Both the position numbers and the translations under genes were made by a program. 64,000 nucleotides of DNA from Oligoflexus tunisiensis (GTDB lineage Bacteria > Bdellovibrionota_B > Oligoflexia > Oligoflexales > Oligoflexaceae), in NCBI RefSeq assembly GCF_001748245.1, contig NZ_BDFO01000001.1, positions 2,316,471 to 2,380,470 on the forward strand, given 5' to 3'. The notes below the pieces were generated by a model. That model made no database searches. It was not told where the DNA came from and saw only the letters and a list, made by a program, of their open reading frames with translations. How positions within the stretch are numbered: the first letter of the stretch is position 1; every line of letters begins with the position of its first letter. Below, piece after piece: positions 1 through 8,712 of the stretch.

Positions 1-378
1 ACGATGGGCGGCTGGATTTTGAACATGCGCAATGCCATGATCAGCGTGCTGGGAACGGAGTACATCAGCCTGGCCCAAACCAAGGGACTGCCTCAGAAAG
101 CGGTGCTCTATCGTTATGCGATGCGCAATGCCCTTTTACCGAATATCACGGGCCTTGGCATGGCCATCGGTTATGTTCTGGCCGGATCGATGCTGACGGA
201 AATTGTCTTTTCGTATCCGGGGCAAGGTTATCTTCTGGTTCAGGCCGTTCGCAACCAGGACTTCCCCCTTATGCAGGGCCTCTTCTTTTGCATCACAGTC
301 GCGGTTCTGCTGGCCAACTGGCTGGTGGACCTCGCCTATCTTTGGCTTGACCCCCGCACCCGAGGAGCACGGGCATGA
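1..378 (+). CDS. Oligopeptide/dipeptide ABC transporter permease, DppB/OppB type (5' end outside window)
   Basis: C-terminal 125 codons of an inner-membrane permease of the peptide/nickel ABC importer family; the reading frame is open at base 1, so the gene starts upstream. The EAA loop that contacts the ATPase is visible (EYISLAQTKGLPQKAVLYRY, then NALLPNITGLG), followed by at least two hydrophobic membrane segments and a short polar tail. The stop overlaps the start of the next permease (ATGA arrangement at 375-378), so the two are translationally coupled. Family assignment is firm; the substrate (peptide, nickel, sugar oligomer) cannot be told from the sequence. Confidence 0.9.
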   Translation, partial: TMGGWILNMRNAMISVLGTEYISLAQTKGLPQKAVLYRYAMRNALLPNITGLGMAIGYVLAGSMLTEIVFSYPGQGYLLVQAVRNQDFPLMQGLFFCITVAVLLANWLVDLAYLWLDPRTRGARA

Positions 379-1337
379 AGGAATTTGCAAAATCTTTCCG
401 GCAGACACCCCTCGCGCGCGCCTTGAGGGATCATCCCGAGTCGCGCATGGGCCTGCTGCTACTCGCACTTTTATTTTTGGGCTCATGGCTTCTGCTCGCT
501 GTGATCGGTGATCCGACGGAATACACCGCGGAACCTCTGCTGCCCCCATCCTGGGCACATCCCATGGGAACCAATGGGCAGGGTCAGGAGGTCTGGCGTC
601 AGACTGTGGCCGGGACGGCCGCGTCCCTGAGTCTGGCCTTGATCACGGGATTTGCCATGACCGCGCTGGGAGCTTTCATCGGTCTGATGGCGGGTTACGC
701 CGGGGGGAGGATCGACCGCATCCTCTCCTTTTTCATCAATATCGTTCTCGTGATTCCGGGTCTGCCTCTGGCGTTTGTTCTGGCAGCGTTTTTACCGTCC
801 GGGCCCTGGACTCTGCTGTTGGTCCTCACCATCACCGGCTGGGCCTGGACGGCCCGCGTCTTCCGTGGTCTGGCGCTCTCGATGCGCAACAAGGATTTTA
901 TTCTGGCCGCAGAAATGGTCGGGGAATCGCGGCTGCGCATTCTGAGCTTTGAAATTCTGCCGAATCTTCTCGCTTCGTTTGCCTCCAGTGTGATCGGTTC
1001 GGTGATTTATGCGATCGGCGCGCAGGTGGGTCTTGAATTTTTGGGCCTTGGGGATATGAATCGTATCAGCTGGGGCACCAACCTTTACTGGGCCAGCAAT
1101 GATGCGGCCCTGCTCACCGGCTCGTGGTGGATCTTCGTGCCAACCGGCCTTGGCATTGCCCTGTCCTGCAGTGCGCTCACGCTCGTGTCCTATGCGGTGG
1201 ATGCGGTAAACAATCCCGGTTTGCGGGCGGACACCATACTGCGGCGCCGTTTGCAGGATCCGTTCAAACGGGCCATCGGCATCACACCACTTGCCAGGGA
1301 GTTGCGTTATGCACGAAGCCAGGTTGCTGGAAATTAG
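375..1337 (+). CDS. Oligopeptide/dipeptide ABC transporter permease, DppC/OppC type
   Basis: Second inner-membrane permease of the peptide importer, 320 aa, the usual length. A cytoplasmic N-terminus (about 25 residues) precedes a first membrane helix, then a periplasmic stretch with the family signature HPMGTNGQGQEVW (normally HxLGTDxxGRD), then five further helices. The EAA loop is at about residues 170-195 (DFILAAEMVGESRLRILSFE ILPN). It overlaps the upstream permease by 4 bases and the ATPase gene by 29 bases, so the three form one operon and presumably one complex. Confidence 0.92.
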   Translation: MKEFAKSFRQTPLARALRDHPESRMGLLLLALLFLGSWLLLAVIGDPTEYTAEPLLPPSWAHPMGTNGQGQEVWRQTVAGTAASLSLALITGFAMTALGAFIGLMAGYAGGRIDRILSFFINIVLVIPGLPLAFVLAAFLPSGPWTLLLVLTITGWAWTARVFRGLALSMRNKDFILAAEMVGESRLRILSFEILPNLLASFASSVIGSVIYAIGAQVGLEFLGLGDMNRISWGTNLYWASNDAALLTGSWWIFVPTGLGIALSCSALTLVSYAVDAVNNPGLRADTILRRRLQDPFKRAIGITPLARELRYARSQVAGN

Positions 1338-2127
1338 AAATCTCAGTGTGGCCTTTGCGGATGCGGAGCAGGACATCCTCTGCCTGGATCGTATCAGCCT
1401 CGACATCAGGGCCGGGGAAATTCTGGGCCTCGTCGGCGAATCCGGCTGCGGAAAGTCCACGCTGTGCCGGGCCATCCTCCGCAGTCTCCGGGCGCCGGCG
1501 TATATCGCGGGCGGCCGCATTTTCTGGAAGGGCCGGGATCTTTTTCAACTGGATGAGGAAGGCCTGAACAAAGTGCGCTGGCGCGAGATCGCTCTGGTCG
1601 TCCAGAGTTCACTCGACGCTTTGAATCCTGTGATGCCGGTGGAACGCCAGCTGGTCGATGCGATGCGGGTGCATACCGACTGGACCCGGACGCAGGAGCT
1701 GACCCGTTGTCACGAACTTCTGGATTGGGTGGGACTGCCGCGGCGTGTGTTGAAATCCTATCCGTTTGAAATGTCGGGCGGCATGCGCCAGCGCGTGGTG
1801 ATCGCCATGGCTCTGGCCCTGGAGCCGCAGCTTTTGATGATGGATGAACCGACCACCGCCTTGGATGTGGTGACGCAAGCGGAAATATTGGGACGGCTCA
1901 GGGATCTACAGGAAAAGCAGGGCTTTTCGGTGATTCTGGTTACCCATGATTTGCCGCTGGCTCTGGATTTTTGTGATAGTATAGCCGTGATGTCGGGCGG
2001 CCGCATTGTGGAGATGGAGACAGCGGGGGAGCTTGCAGAGAATCCTCTGCATCCCTATACGGTCAGGCTGCTGCAGGCGTTCCCGCGGCCTGATGCTGAG
2101 CGTCTCTCCGAAAACCCCTTGCGTTGA
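1309..2127 (+). CDS. Peptide ABC transporter ATP-binding protein, DppD/OppD type
   Basis: Cytoplasmic ATPase that powers the preceding permeases, 272 aa from ATG 1309. That start is chosen because AGGGAG lies seven bases upstream; an upstream in-frame codon at 1291 has no such site. Walker A is GESGCGKS, the signature is MSGGMRQR, Walker B is LLMMDEPTTALD and the H-loop is VTHD, so it should hydrolyse ATP. The C-terminus has the NPLHPYT motif typical of OppD/DppD, but the Cys-rich tail of the longest members is absent. No second ATPase (DppF) follows: the next gene is on the other strand and abuts the stop codon. The protein may work as a homodimer or pair with an ATPase encoded elsewhere. 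Confidence 0.93.
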   Translation: MHEARLLEIRNLSVAFADAEQDILCLDRISLDIRAGEILGLVGESGCGKSTLCRAILRSLRAPAYIAGGRIFWKGRDLFQLDEEGLNKVRWREIALVVQSSLDALNPVMPVERQLVDAMRVHTDWTRTQELTRCHELLDWVGLPRRVLKSYPFEMSGGMRQRVVIAMALALEPQLLMMDEPTTALDVVTQAEILGRLRDLQEKQGFSVILVTHDLPLALDFCDSIAVMSGGRIVEMETAGELAENPLHPYTVRLLQAFPRPDAERLSENPLR

Positions 2128-2970
2128 TCACATCCGACAGTTGACGAGAGAAACAGTCAGCCAGGCCTTCACGAGCCGGCCCTTGTGTGGAAATTCCACC
2201 GGATACCATTGCTGGACATCCGTTCCACTGGACGCCTGAGCCGGGCCGGTGACTTGGATCGTCGTGGGATCCAGGATGGCAACGATGGGACTTTTGGAAT
2301 CCGGCTTTTGCAGCGCGCGGGCATGCGCGGATTTCACCTGGCAGGTTTTGGGATATCCAGCCTCAGGTGTCGCATTTTCAATGTCGCCCATATCGGGATT
2401 GACGAGCGTCGCCGACATGCTCATGGCCGGAGGCGGCGGCGTGGGTTCAGGCGCGGGCGCCGGGAAGGACTTGCGTTCGGGAGCAGCGCTCGCATAGAAC
2501 GCCTCCAGAATCTTGCGCTGATCGTCCTTGGAAAACATCGGTTGGCGATACAGAACATTTTTGAAGACCTCGGCCTGCTCAGCGGTCAGTCGCGCCATCG
2601 GCCGATCAAAGTTGATCCCATAGGCGCGTCCCTTGGCCTCCTGACAATGTGTAAAGGCCCTATCATAGTTGCCCTTCAATTCCGGATGGTCCTTGAACTC
2701 GCCATCGACTGCTCCGGTGAAACAGGCCCGCTGATCAGGTTTGAGCCAGCAGTAAAAGTGAGCTTGCAGATCACTCCACTGCCCACCCGAGGAACTTTTC
2801 AAACAGACGGAGAGCTTCGGAGGACTGGGATCACCACGCTGTTCCCGCAGTTCGCGCAAAGCCGCAAGCACCTGGCCAGGACCATATTCGGCGGCGGCAG
2901 CCGTCCTGCTCCGCGCCTGGACAGAAGGGACGACCAGCCAAAGGGAAAACAAAAGAGCAGGCACTCGCAC
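2128..2970 (-). CDS. Secreted hypothetical protein with C-terminal SH3-like segment
   Basis: 280 aa from a GTG start; GAGG lies nine bases upstream. A Sec signal peptide is clear (ALLFSLWLVVPSVQA, cut after about residue 19). The mature protein has a Cys-containing N-terminal domain (about 40-160), a Pro-rich linker around 170-185 (APAPEPTPPPPA) and a C-terminal beta-rich part (about 205-280) with alternating hydrophobics that resembles a bacterial SH3 domain; this resemblance is tentative. It lies 44 bases downstream of the SGNH-like lipoprotein on the same strand and probably shares its transcript. Function not recognised. Confidence 0.75.
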   Translation of the reverse strand: MRVPALLFSLWLVVPSVQARSRTAAAAEYGPGQVLAALRELREQRGDPSPPKLSVCLKSSSGGQWSDLQAHFYCWLKPDQRACFTGAVDGEFKDHPELKGNYDRAFTHCQEAKGRAYGINFDRPMARLTAEQAEVFKNVLYRQPMFSKDDQRKILEAFYASAAPERKSFPAPAPEPTPPPPAMSMSATLVNPDMGDIENATPEAGYPKTCQVKSAHARALQKPDSKSPIVAILDPTTIQVTGPAQASSGTDVQQWYPVEFPHKGRLVKAWLTVSLVNCRM

Positions 2971-3014
2971 GTCGAAAACCTCGTTCTAGGGAATGTGGAT
3001 CTCTTTAGGATATA

Positions 3015-4103
3015 TCACAATTCCATGCAACGGGCCAGGGCTTTGGTCTGATCATAACCGGCAACCTTGCCTGCCGCGCTGATATCAGCCAGGAACTGAC
3101 TTGCATAGATGCACTGCATTTTACTGTTGGGATGCACGTAGTCCCAATACTTGAATCCGGAAGGATCCGTGCAGAATGCCTTCGCCCCATCGAAGCGACC
3201 TTGCAAACTGCCGACAAAACAGGGCGCATCAATGCGATTGAAGCCATAGTTCTTTGGATTTTCCGTCGTCTTCTGATTGATCTCATAAGCCTGGAAAATG
3301 GTGATGTTTACTTCCGGCATATCCTTGGTCAGTTCCTTCAGCATGGCACGGAGCGCTGTATTGTGCGCTGCCGTCGCCGCATAAAGCGTGGCATCGCTCG
3401 CCTTGGGAGGATCCTTGGGATTGCGATTGAGGCCGCCCAGTTCGGGCATGGTCCCGATAACGAAGTGCCGAAAGCCGATATCCTTGAGATCCTCGATGCC
3501 ATCCTGAATATCGCTGATGGCCTCTTTCACCTGTCGGTCGAGGATTTCGCTCACAGGATTTTGATTGGCGTCCTGAGCCTTCACCGCGTTGCGAACATAA
3601 TTCTGAGGCCCGATCCAGACCACGACCAGCGTGCTGGCAAAATCCATTTTCTTGAGTTCGCTTTTGTTATTGCTGATCTGCTGCAAAAGGGAAGGGATAT
3701 CCGTTTCGCCCATCGTTCCGGTCTGCCGGGTCTCGGCAAGGCCCACTGCAAAATTATCGAGCGTCCAGTTGAGACCACCGCCCACATAATCCGGCCAGAT
3801 GGGGCCATTGCTGAAGCGCGATTTGTAGTAGACGCGCGGAGGAACCGCGGCACCGTTCGTGAGCTTGTTCAGATGCCCCGGATCGGAGAGGGCATCGCCA
3901 AAGACCACGAGTTTGGTGATTTTGGCTTTGGCCGGATTCTGCACCTGACCGGCCAGCCACTTCTCCTGATTTGGTTTCACCAGATCGTTGACATGGGGAC
4001 CCTTATCCTCATTGGCCGCAGAAGCCTTGTCCTGGCTGGTTGGGGCCGAGGTTGATTGACAGGCGCCAAGGGTCAAAAGAAGACATGCAAAGTATCGAAG
4101 CAT
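3015..4103 (-). CDS. SGNH/GDSL-fold lipoprotein with altered nucleophile
   Basis: 362 aa from ATG 4103, preceded by GGAGG at seven bases; an upstream in-frame ATG at 4127 would put charged residues before the signal peptide. Lipobox L-G-A-C puts lipidated Cys at 15. Block I reads FGDALSDPG at residues 68-76, where the family has FGDSLSDxG: the codon at 3891-3893 is GCC, so the nucleophile Ser is Ala71. The other blocks persist, including FSNGPIWPDYVG, IGPQNYVRNA and the C-terminal WDYVHPNS with the usual Asp and His. The fold of thermolabile-haemolysin/lipase-type GDSL proteins is clear, but normal esterase activity is doubtful. It may bind rather than cleave its ligand. Confidence 0.85.
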   Translation of the reverse strand: MLRYFACLLLTLGACQSTSAPTSQDKASAANEDKGPHVNDLVKPNQEKWLAGQVQNPAKAKITKLVVFGDALSDPGHLNKLTNGAAVPPRVYYKSRFSNGPIWPDYVGGGLNWTLDNFAVGLAETRQTGTMGETDIPSLLQQISNNKSELKKMDFASTLVVVWIGPQNYVRNAVKAQDANQNPVSEILDRQVKEAISDIQDGIEDLKDIGFRHFVIGTMPELGGLNRNPKDPPKASDATLYAATAAHNTALRAMLKELTKDMPEVNITIFQAYEINQKTTENPKNYGFNRIDAPCFVGSLQGRFDGAKAFCTDPSGFKYWDYVHPNSKMQCIYASQFLADISAAGKVAGYDQTKALARCMEL

Positions 4104-4334
4104 CCGGGAACCTCCCTTATTTTCCATCGACTCAGTATAGACAAGTCCAGGACCTTCTGAAAGGCAACAACCATGAGCGGACGTGCGGTCCGGATTTTGG
4201 TCGCTTTCATAATTTGTGAACTTTTGTCCTGCCCCGGCTCTCCGCCGTTCGCTATCCGAACGAAAACGTCATTCATGATCCAAAGCTTTTGAGCCGAAAA
4301 ACTCCTCAGGACCGATCTCAACAAGGATGACGTT

Positions 4335-7154
4335 TTGGTGCGAAGCACAAGAAAGCTGATTTTCGCCCTGCTCTCCTGCTTTTTGTGGGGCGGACTTCTC
4401 GTGGCCGAAAGCCGTGAGAATTGCTTTTCCTGCGACATCAAGGTGCGATCGCTCAAGCGTCCCCTGGATCTGCGAGGCCGCTGGCTCTTCACACGCGAAG
4501 ACTTGCCACAAAATAAGGATCCGGAAACCGACACCAGTTCGTGGATCACGATCGACGCCCCGGGCACCTGGAACAACGCCTATGAGGATGGGGAAACGTT
4601 TGAAGTGGGCTGGTATCGCGGCAACTTTCGGTTCCATTCCCGGCTGATCGGGAAAAAAGCGGTTTTTTACGTGGATGCGTATATGAGCCGGCTGCAGATC
4701 TTCCTCGACGGCAAGGAGATCATGTCGCGGAAGGGCCGTCACACGCATGAGCAGTATCATTCCATTCAGCCGATTCCGGTGGTTTTCGAAATTACGGAAA
4801 CCCGGCATGTCATCACCATGCGGGTGGACACGCGGCTCATGATGGGAGTTTATCAGCTGCCGTTCCAGCTGCGGCCGTATCGGGAATTTGACCCGGTGAT
4901 CACGTTTTATCAGCTCTTTGCGGGTGAATTGCGCAATATCTCGGCCTATGTCCTTCTGGTGTTCGGTCTCTTCTTTCTGGCCGTTTATGCAAGAACGCGC
5001 TATGCGCTTTATCTCGCGGCCGGGCTTACGGGTATCGGCATTTTCCCCTTCTATGCCTTTCCTCATGACAACATGATCAAACTTGTGGACCCCGAAAAGC
5101 TCTGGATTCTGCACTATATTGGCATCAACTGCCTGGCCCTGGGACATGTGACCTATTCGCAATACTTTTGGAAGGCCACGCCCCGGATCAACCGCATCAA
5201 TTTCATCGTGGTGGCCGCCCTCGCTGGCCTTCTCGTGGCCATGACGTTTAATTTCAATATGTTCATCTTCCAAATCGTTCGCAAGGTCACCTTCCTTTAT
5301 AGCTTCTGGATGGCCATGCATCTGGTCTGGAACTGCTGGCATGCGTTCAGGGCCAACTCGCGGCTGTTTATCCTGCTGCTCGGGGAAGCGACCTTTTTTG
5401 TCTGCAGCGTGCATGATATTCTTCTGGCTCTTGGTTTGATCCACTCGACGAGCCTCATCTTCCTCGGCACGCTGATCTCCACCACCTCGATCCTTTACCT
5501 GACTGCCGTGATCTTTGCCGAAACCTATACCCAGAACCGTCAGCTCCTGATGCATGTCGGAGAGGTCAATCAGAATCTGGAAAGAACCGTGGCCGCGCGA
5601 ACGCATGACCTTTATGAGAAAAAGCAGAATCTCAGCCTGATTCTGCAGAGCCTGCCTGAAGGCATCATGGCCTTCGATGCCAGCTTTCGCATACTGCCTG
5701 AGTATTCCCTGGCTCTGGAACGGATCCTGGAAACGGGGAATATCGAAGGCCGGGATATCTTTCAGCTGCTCTTCGCCCATTCGTCGGTCCCCATGGATGT
5801 TCAGGCCCAGATGCGCAGTGTGCTGGCCCTGAGCTTTGATGAGCCCGTTCTGAACTTTGACATCAACAGCGATCTTCTGGTGAAGGAATTCCAGGCTTCC
5901 ATCCGCGGCTCCATCAAGGTGCTGGGCCTGACCTGGAGTGCGGTCATGGCCGAGAATAATCAAATCACCCGGGTGCTGCTCACCATCAGTGATGTCACAC
6001 AGGTCAAGCGGCTCGAACGGGAATCGCAGCGGGCCAAGCTGCGCAGCAAAATCGTTGAAGCCGTGTTGAACGGTTCGGTCCCACGTATCCAGGATTTTGT
6101 GGTGGGCGCCCAGAATGCTCTTCGCCCCTATGTGGAGGCGATGAAGGTGGGACAGCTGACGGATGAGCAGATCACAGGTCTTTACCGCGAGGTGCATACC
6201 ATCAAGGGCAACGCCCGCACCTTTGATTTGCAGGATCTGGCCGACAATGCCCATCAGGTGGAGAAGGAATTCGAGGAGTTGAAACGGCGTTCGGAAAACA
6301 TGGAGAGCGAACAGATCGTGTTCATCCTGCAGGATCTTTTGGATACGCTTCATCATATTGAAAATGTCGAGACCGATGTGGTGGCCCGCTTGAGCCGTGC
6401 CGAGCAACAGACGGAGCATAATGTTCATCCCCGACTCTGGCGGATGTTTAAAAACCGCTGGGAACATCTGTCGCCTGAGCACGCCGCCCTGGAATTGCCG
6501 GAGCTGCAGCAGGATATTCAAATGATGAGCTATCGCCAGGCGCAGCCGTATTTTGCCGATCTCGTGCATGGCTTTGATGAAATCGCCGCGCAATTGAACA
6601 AGCCGGCACCCACCATTCACTTCGATATTCCGAATGAACTTTTCATGGATGCCGCGCTCGCCAAGGCGGTGAATGATATCCTCGTGCATATGATCCGCAA
6701 TAGCCTCGATCATGGGATTGAAACTCCGGAGCTGCGGCGCCAGGCGAACAAGCCTGAGCGCGGTCAGGTGACCATCACCTTCCGTCCCCAGGGACGTGGA
6801 TTCATTCTGGATTACGTGGATGATGGCTGTGGACTGAATCTGGAAAAAATTCGCAACCGCGCGATGCAGCTTGGTCTCCGGGAAGCTCTGGCCCAGGATC
6901 CCGAACAGCTTGTGCAGAGTATCTTCATGCATGGCTTCAGCACAGCGGAAGATGTGTCCGAAGTCTCGGGGCGTGGGGTCGGCATGGAAGTTGTTGCCAG
7001 GGAACTACGCACCTGGAAAGCACGCCTGCGTTGGAATCAGATGGCCCAGGCGTATACGGAAGCGCAGCTGTTGCCATTCGACATCAGTATTCTCTTTCCC
7101 TCGGGATCCGTTGTTGCCAGCGGCTCCGGCCATGAAGTACGGATCGCTCTCTAA
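4335..7154 (+). CDS. 7TMR-DISM membrane hybrid kinase with Hpt and CheA-like ATPase domains
   Basis: About 939 aa. The start is TTG 4335 or GTG 4338; AAGGA at 4323 fits both. Order: signal-like hydrophobic segment (8-24); extracytoplasmic jelly-roll of the 7TMR-DISMED2 type (about 40-180, with DLRGRWLF and GWYRGNF); seven membrane helices (about 198-392); short coiled coil; PAS-like region (about 435-560); Hpt domain (about 575-690) with EVHTIKGNARTF, phosphoacceptor His621; HATPase (about 770-910) with N-box HMIRNSLDHG, DDGCGL and SGRGVGMEVV. There is no DHp domain, CheW-like domain or receiver, so the ATPase probably phosphorylates its own Hpt, which then feeds a separate response regulator. 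No regulator is adjacent. The sensed ligand is unknown; DISMED2 domains resemble carbohydrate-binding folds. Confidence 0.88.
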   Translation: MVRSTRKLIFALLSCFLWGGLLVAESRENCFSCDIKVRSLKRPLDLRGRWLFTREDLPQNKDPETDTSSWITIDAPGTWNNAYEDGETFEVGWYRGNFRFHSRLIGKKAVFYVDAYMSRLQIFLDGKEIMSRKGRHTHEQYHSIQPIPVVFEITETRHVITMRVDTRLMMGVYQLPFQLRPYREFDPVITFYQLFAGELRNISAYVLLVFGLFFLAVYARTRYALYLAAGLTGIGIFPFYAFPHDNMIKLVDPEKLWILHYIGINCLALGHVTYSQYFWKATPRINRINFIVVAALAGLLVAMTFNFNMFIFQIVRKVTFLYSFWMAMHLVWNCWHAFRANSRLFILLLGEATFFVCSVHDILLALGLIHSTSLIFLGTLISTTSILYLTAVIFAETYTQNRQLLMHVGEVNQNLERTVAARTHDLYEKKQNLSLILQSLPEGIMAFDASFRILPEYSLALERILETGNIEGRDIFQLLFAHSSVPMDVQAQMRSVLALSFDEPVLNFDINSDLLVKEFQASIRGSIKVLGLTWSAVMAENNQITRVLLTISDVTQVKRLERESQRAKLRSKIVEAVLNGSVPRIQDFVVGAQNALRPYVEAMKVGQLTDEQITGLYREVHTIKGNARTFDLQDLADNAHQVEKEFEELKRRSENMESEQIVFILQDLLDTLHHIENVETDVVARLSRAEQQTEHNVHPRLWRMFKNRWEHLSPEHAALELPELQQDIQMMSYRQAQPYFADLVHGFDEIAAQLNKPAPTIHFDIPNELFMDAALAKAVNDILVHMIRNSLDHGIETPELRRQANKPERGQVTITFRPQGRGFILDYVDDGCGLNLEKIRNRAMQLGLREALAQDPEQLVQSIFMHGFSTAEDVSEVSGRGVGMEVVARELRTWKARLRWNQMAQAYTEAQLLPFDISILFPSGSVVASGSGHEVRIAL

Positions 7155-7177
7155 GAGGCGACAGTTCACTCCAGCCC

Positions 7178-7206
7178 TTGACTTTTCGCGGCGAACTCGC
7201 GATTTT
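7178..7206 (+). promoter_or_regulatory. Candidate sigma-70-like promoter for the GH6 gene
   Basis: TTGACT at 7178-7183 and GATTTT at 7201-7206 are spaced by exactly 17 bases and lie 40 bases before the chosen ATG. The -35 box is good and the -10 is weak (3 of 6), so this is a suggestion only. The spacer contains CGCG-rich half-sites (CGCGGCGAACTCGCG) that could bind a regulator. Confidence 0.35.
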
Positions 7207-7246
7207 GATCTCCGCACTCGTAATGTCAAACCAAAGGATAAACATA

Positions 7247-8224
7247 ATGAATGGCATGAAACTGTTGTGCGGCAGCGCTGTCGCAATTGGTCTGCTTTGG
7301 GCCTGTGGGGAACGATCCGGAGACTCTTCACACTCTGCGCCTGTATCCCAACACATGTTAGCAGCTCCCAGTCATGAACTTTGGGTCGATCCGGAATCGG
7401 CGGCCGCGAATGATGCCCGCACGTTGCGCGAGTCCGATCCGGAGGCGTACCGGCGGATTCAATACATCGCCGATCAACCGATGGCCCACTGGCTCGGTGG
7501 GTGGAGCGGGGATGTGGAACAAACCGTGCGGCGTCTCGCGGGTCAGGCCACTGGAAAAATTTTAACGCTCGTTCTTTACAACATTCCTCATCGCGACTGT
7601 GGATCCCATTCCGCGGGTGGGACACTGGCGAGTGAATATCGGCAGTGGGTGGAATCCATCGTCAGCGGTTTGGGTTCCCAAAAGGCTCTGCTGATTGTGG
7701 AACCGGACGCCGTAGCTCAGCTGGATTGTCTTGCGCCCGCGGGTCAGTCGGAACGTTTGACTCTGCTCCAGGATGCTGTGAAAATTTTGAAAAAAGCGCC
7801 GGGTGCACGGGTTTATTTGGATGCGGGCCATCCTGCCTGGCATCCGGCGGATGTGATGGCGGAACGCCTTTTGCAAGCAGGAGCGATGGCGGCTGATGGA
7901 TTTGCTTTGAATGTTTCCAATTTTCAGACGCTTGAGTCCAATATAAGTTACGGCAGGACCATCCGGTCACGGCTGACCGGAAAAACCTTTGTGATTGATA
8001 CCAGTCGCAATGGACGAGGTCCGGATCCAGAGGGGGTCTGGTGCAATCCAAGGTCACGGGCCCTGGGCCGGACACCTACATTGCAAACCGACACCGAGGG
8101 CGTGGACGCCTTTCTTTGGGTGAAACGTCCCGGTGAATCAGATGGCTCATGCAACGGTGGGCCGGGAGCAGGACAATGGTGGCGCGAAATAGCCTTGGAC
8201 ATGGCACAAGGAGCTGGAATTTGA
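7247..8224 (+). CDS. Glycoside hydrolase family 6 lipoprotein (cellobiohydrolase/endoglucanase)
   Basis: 325 aa from ATG 7247, chosen because AAAGGA stands eight bases upstream and a signal peptide with lipobox-like LWAC (Cys20) follows; an in-frame codon at 7178 is upstream of any ribosome site. GH6 enzymes are inverting beta-1,4-glucanases, the exo members releasing cellobiose from the non-reducing end. All key regions are present: LYNIPHRDC (Tyr111, Asp117), the acid region LLIVEPDAVAQLDC (Asp154), LDAGHPAWH, and the C-terminal WVKRPGESDGSCNGG. No carbohydrate-binding module or linker is present, and the catalytic domain is compact. It would be anchored to a membrane, probably the outer one. 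Whether it is exo- or endo-acting depends on the loops and cannot be settled here. Confidence 0.93.
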   Translation: MNGMKLLCGSAVAIGLLWACGERSGDSSHSAPVSQHMLAAPSHELWVDPESAAANDARTLRESDPEAYRRIQYIADQPMAHWLGGWSGDVEQTVRRLAGQATGKILTLVLYNIPHRDCGSHSAGGTLASEYRQWVESIVSGLGSQKALLIVEPDAVAQLDCLAPAGQSERLTLLQDAVKILKKAPGARVYLDAGHPAWHPADVMAERLLQAGAMAADGFALNVSNFQTLESNISYGRTIRSRLTGKTFVIDTSRNGRGPDPEGVWCNPRSRALGRTPTLQTDTEGVDAFLWVKRPGESDGSCNGGPGAGQWWREIALDMAQGAGI

Positions 8225-8712
8225 ACACAAGGAACCCCCAGTCGCGGGAAAGTCAGGAAGCTTTGATTCGGCGTCTCGCCTGGCTGCTCGACAGCTCGAT
8301 TCGGATTCCAGGCACGCAATTCAAGATTGGGCTGGATGCCGTCATTGGTTTGATTCCCTGGGCCGGTGATGTCATCGGTTCCGCGCTGTCCATGGGGATC
8401 ATCGGACTGGCTTTCCAAATGGGGGCCTCGCGCTGGACGCTGGTGCGGATGGGCTTTAATGTTCTCGTGGAAATGGTGGTCGGAGCGATTCCCGTGTTCG
8501 GCGATCTTTTCGATGCCTTTTATAAATCCAACGAACGCAATGTGCGCCTGCTCGAACGGAACCTGAGGCAACCGCGAGCGGCGCGCAAGGATTTCTGGTT
8601 CGTCAGCCTCATTGGGCTGGTTTTGATCGCAGCCCTGGGACTTTCCATTTATGGCACCTACCGGCTGACACTCTGGATTTTCCAGAGCATCAGCCAGTGG
8701 AATGCTTACTGA
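8221..8712 (+). CDS. DUF4112 family membrane protein
   Basis: 163 aa from TTG 8221, which overlaps the TGA of the GH6 gene (TTGA); AAGGAG at 8208-8213 gives correct spacing. A longer reading from ATG 8149 would overlap the GH6 coding region. The family pattern is clear: LAWLLDSSIRIPGT, then FKIGLDAVIGLIPWAGDVIG, a second Pro-Gly-Asp repeat (VVGAIPVFGDLFDAFYKSN) and a C-terminal membrane helix (about 122-145). The two I-P-x-x-G-D repeats suggest re-entrant or paired helices in the inner membrane. DUF4112 has no known function. Translational coupling to a cellulase is unusual, and the gene ends by overlapping the convergent GH48 gene by seven bases. Confidence 0.8.
   Translation: MNTRNPQSRESQEALIRRLAWLLDSSIRIPGTQFKIGLDAVIGLIPWAGDVIGSALSMGIIGLAFQMGASRWTLVRMGFNVLVEMVVGAIPVFGDLFDAFYKSNERNVRLLERNLRQPRAARKDFWFVSLIGLVLIAALGLSIYGTYRLTLWIFQSISQWNAY

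Noticed and set aside
4269..6932. 887-codon open frame antisense to the hybrid kinase
   Set aside because: The sense strand encodes a full multidomain kinase with all motifs; the antisense product is rich in His, Gln and Arg with no domain pattern, typical of a shadow frame in GC-rich DNA.
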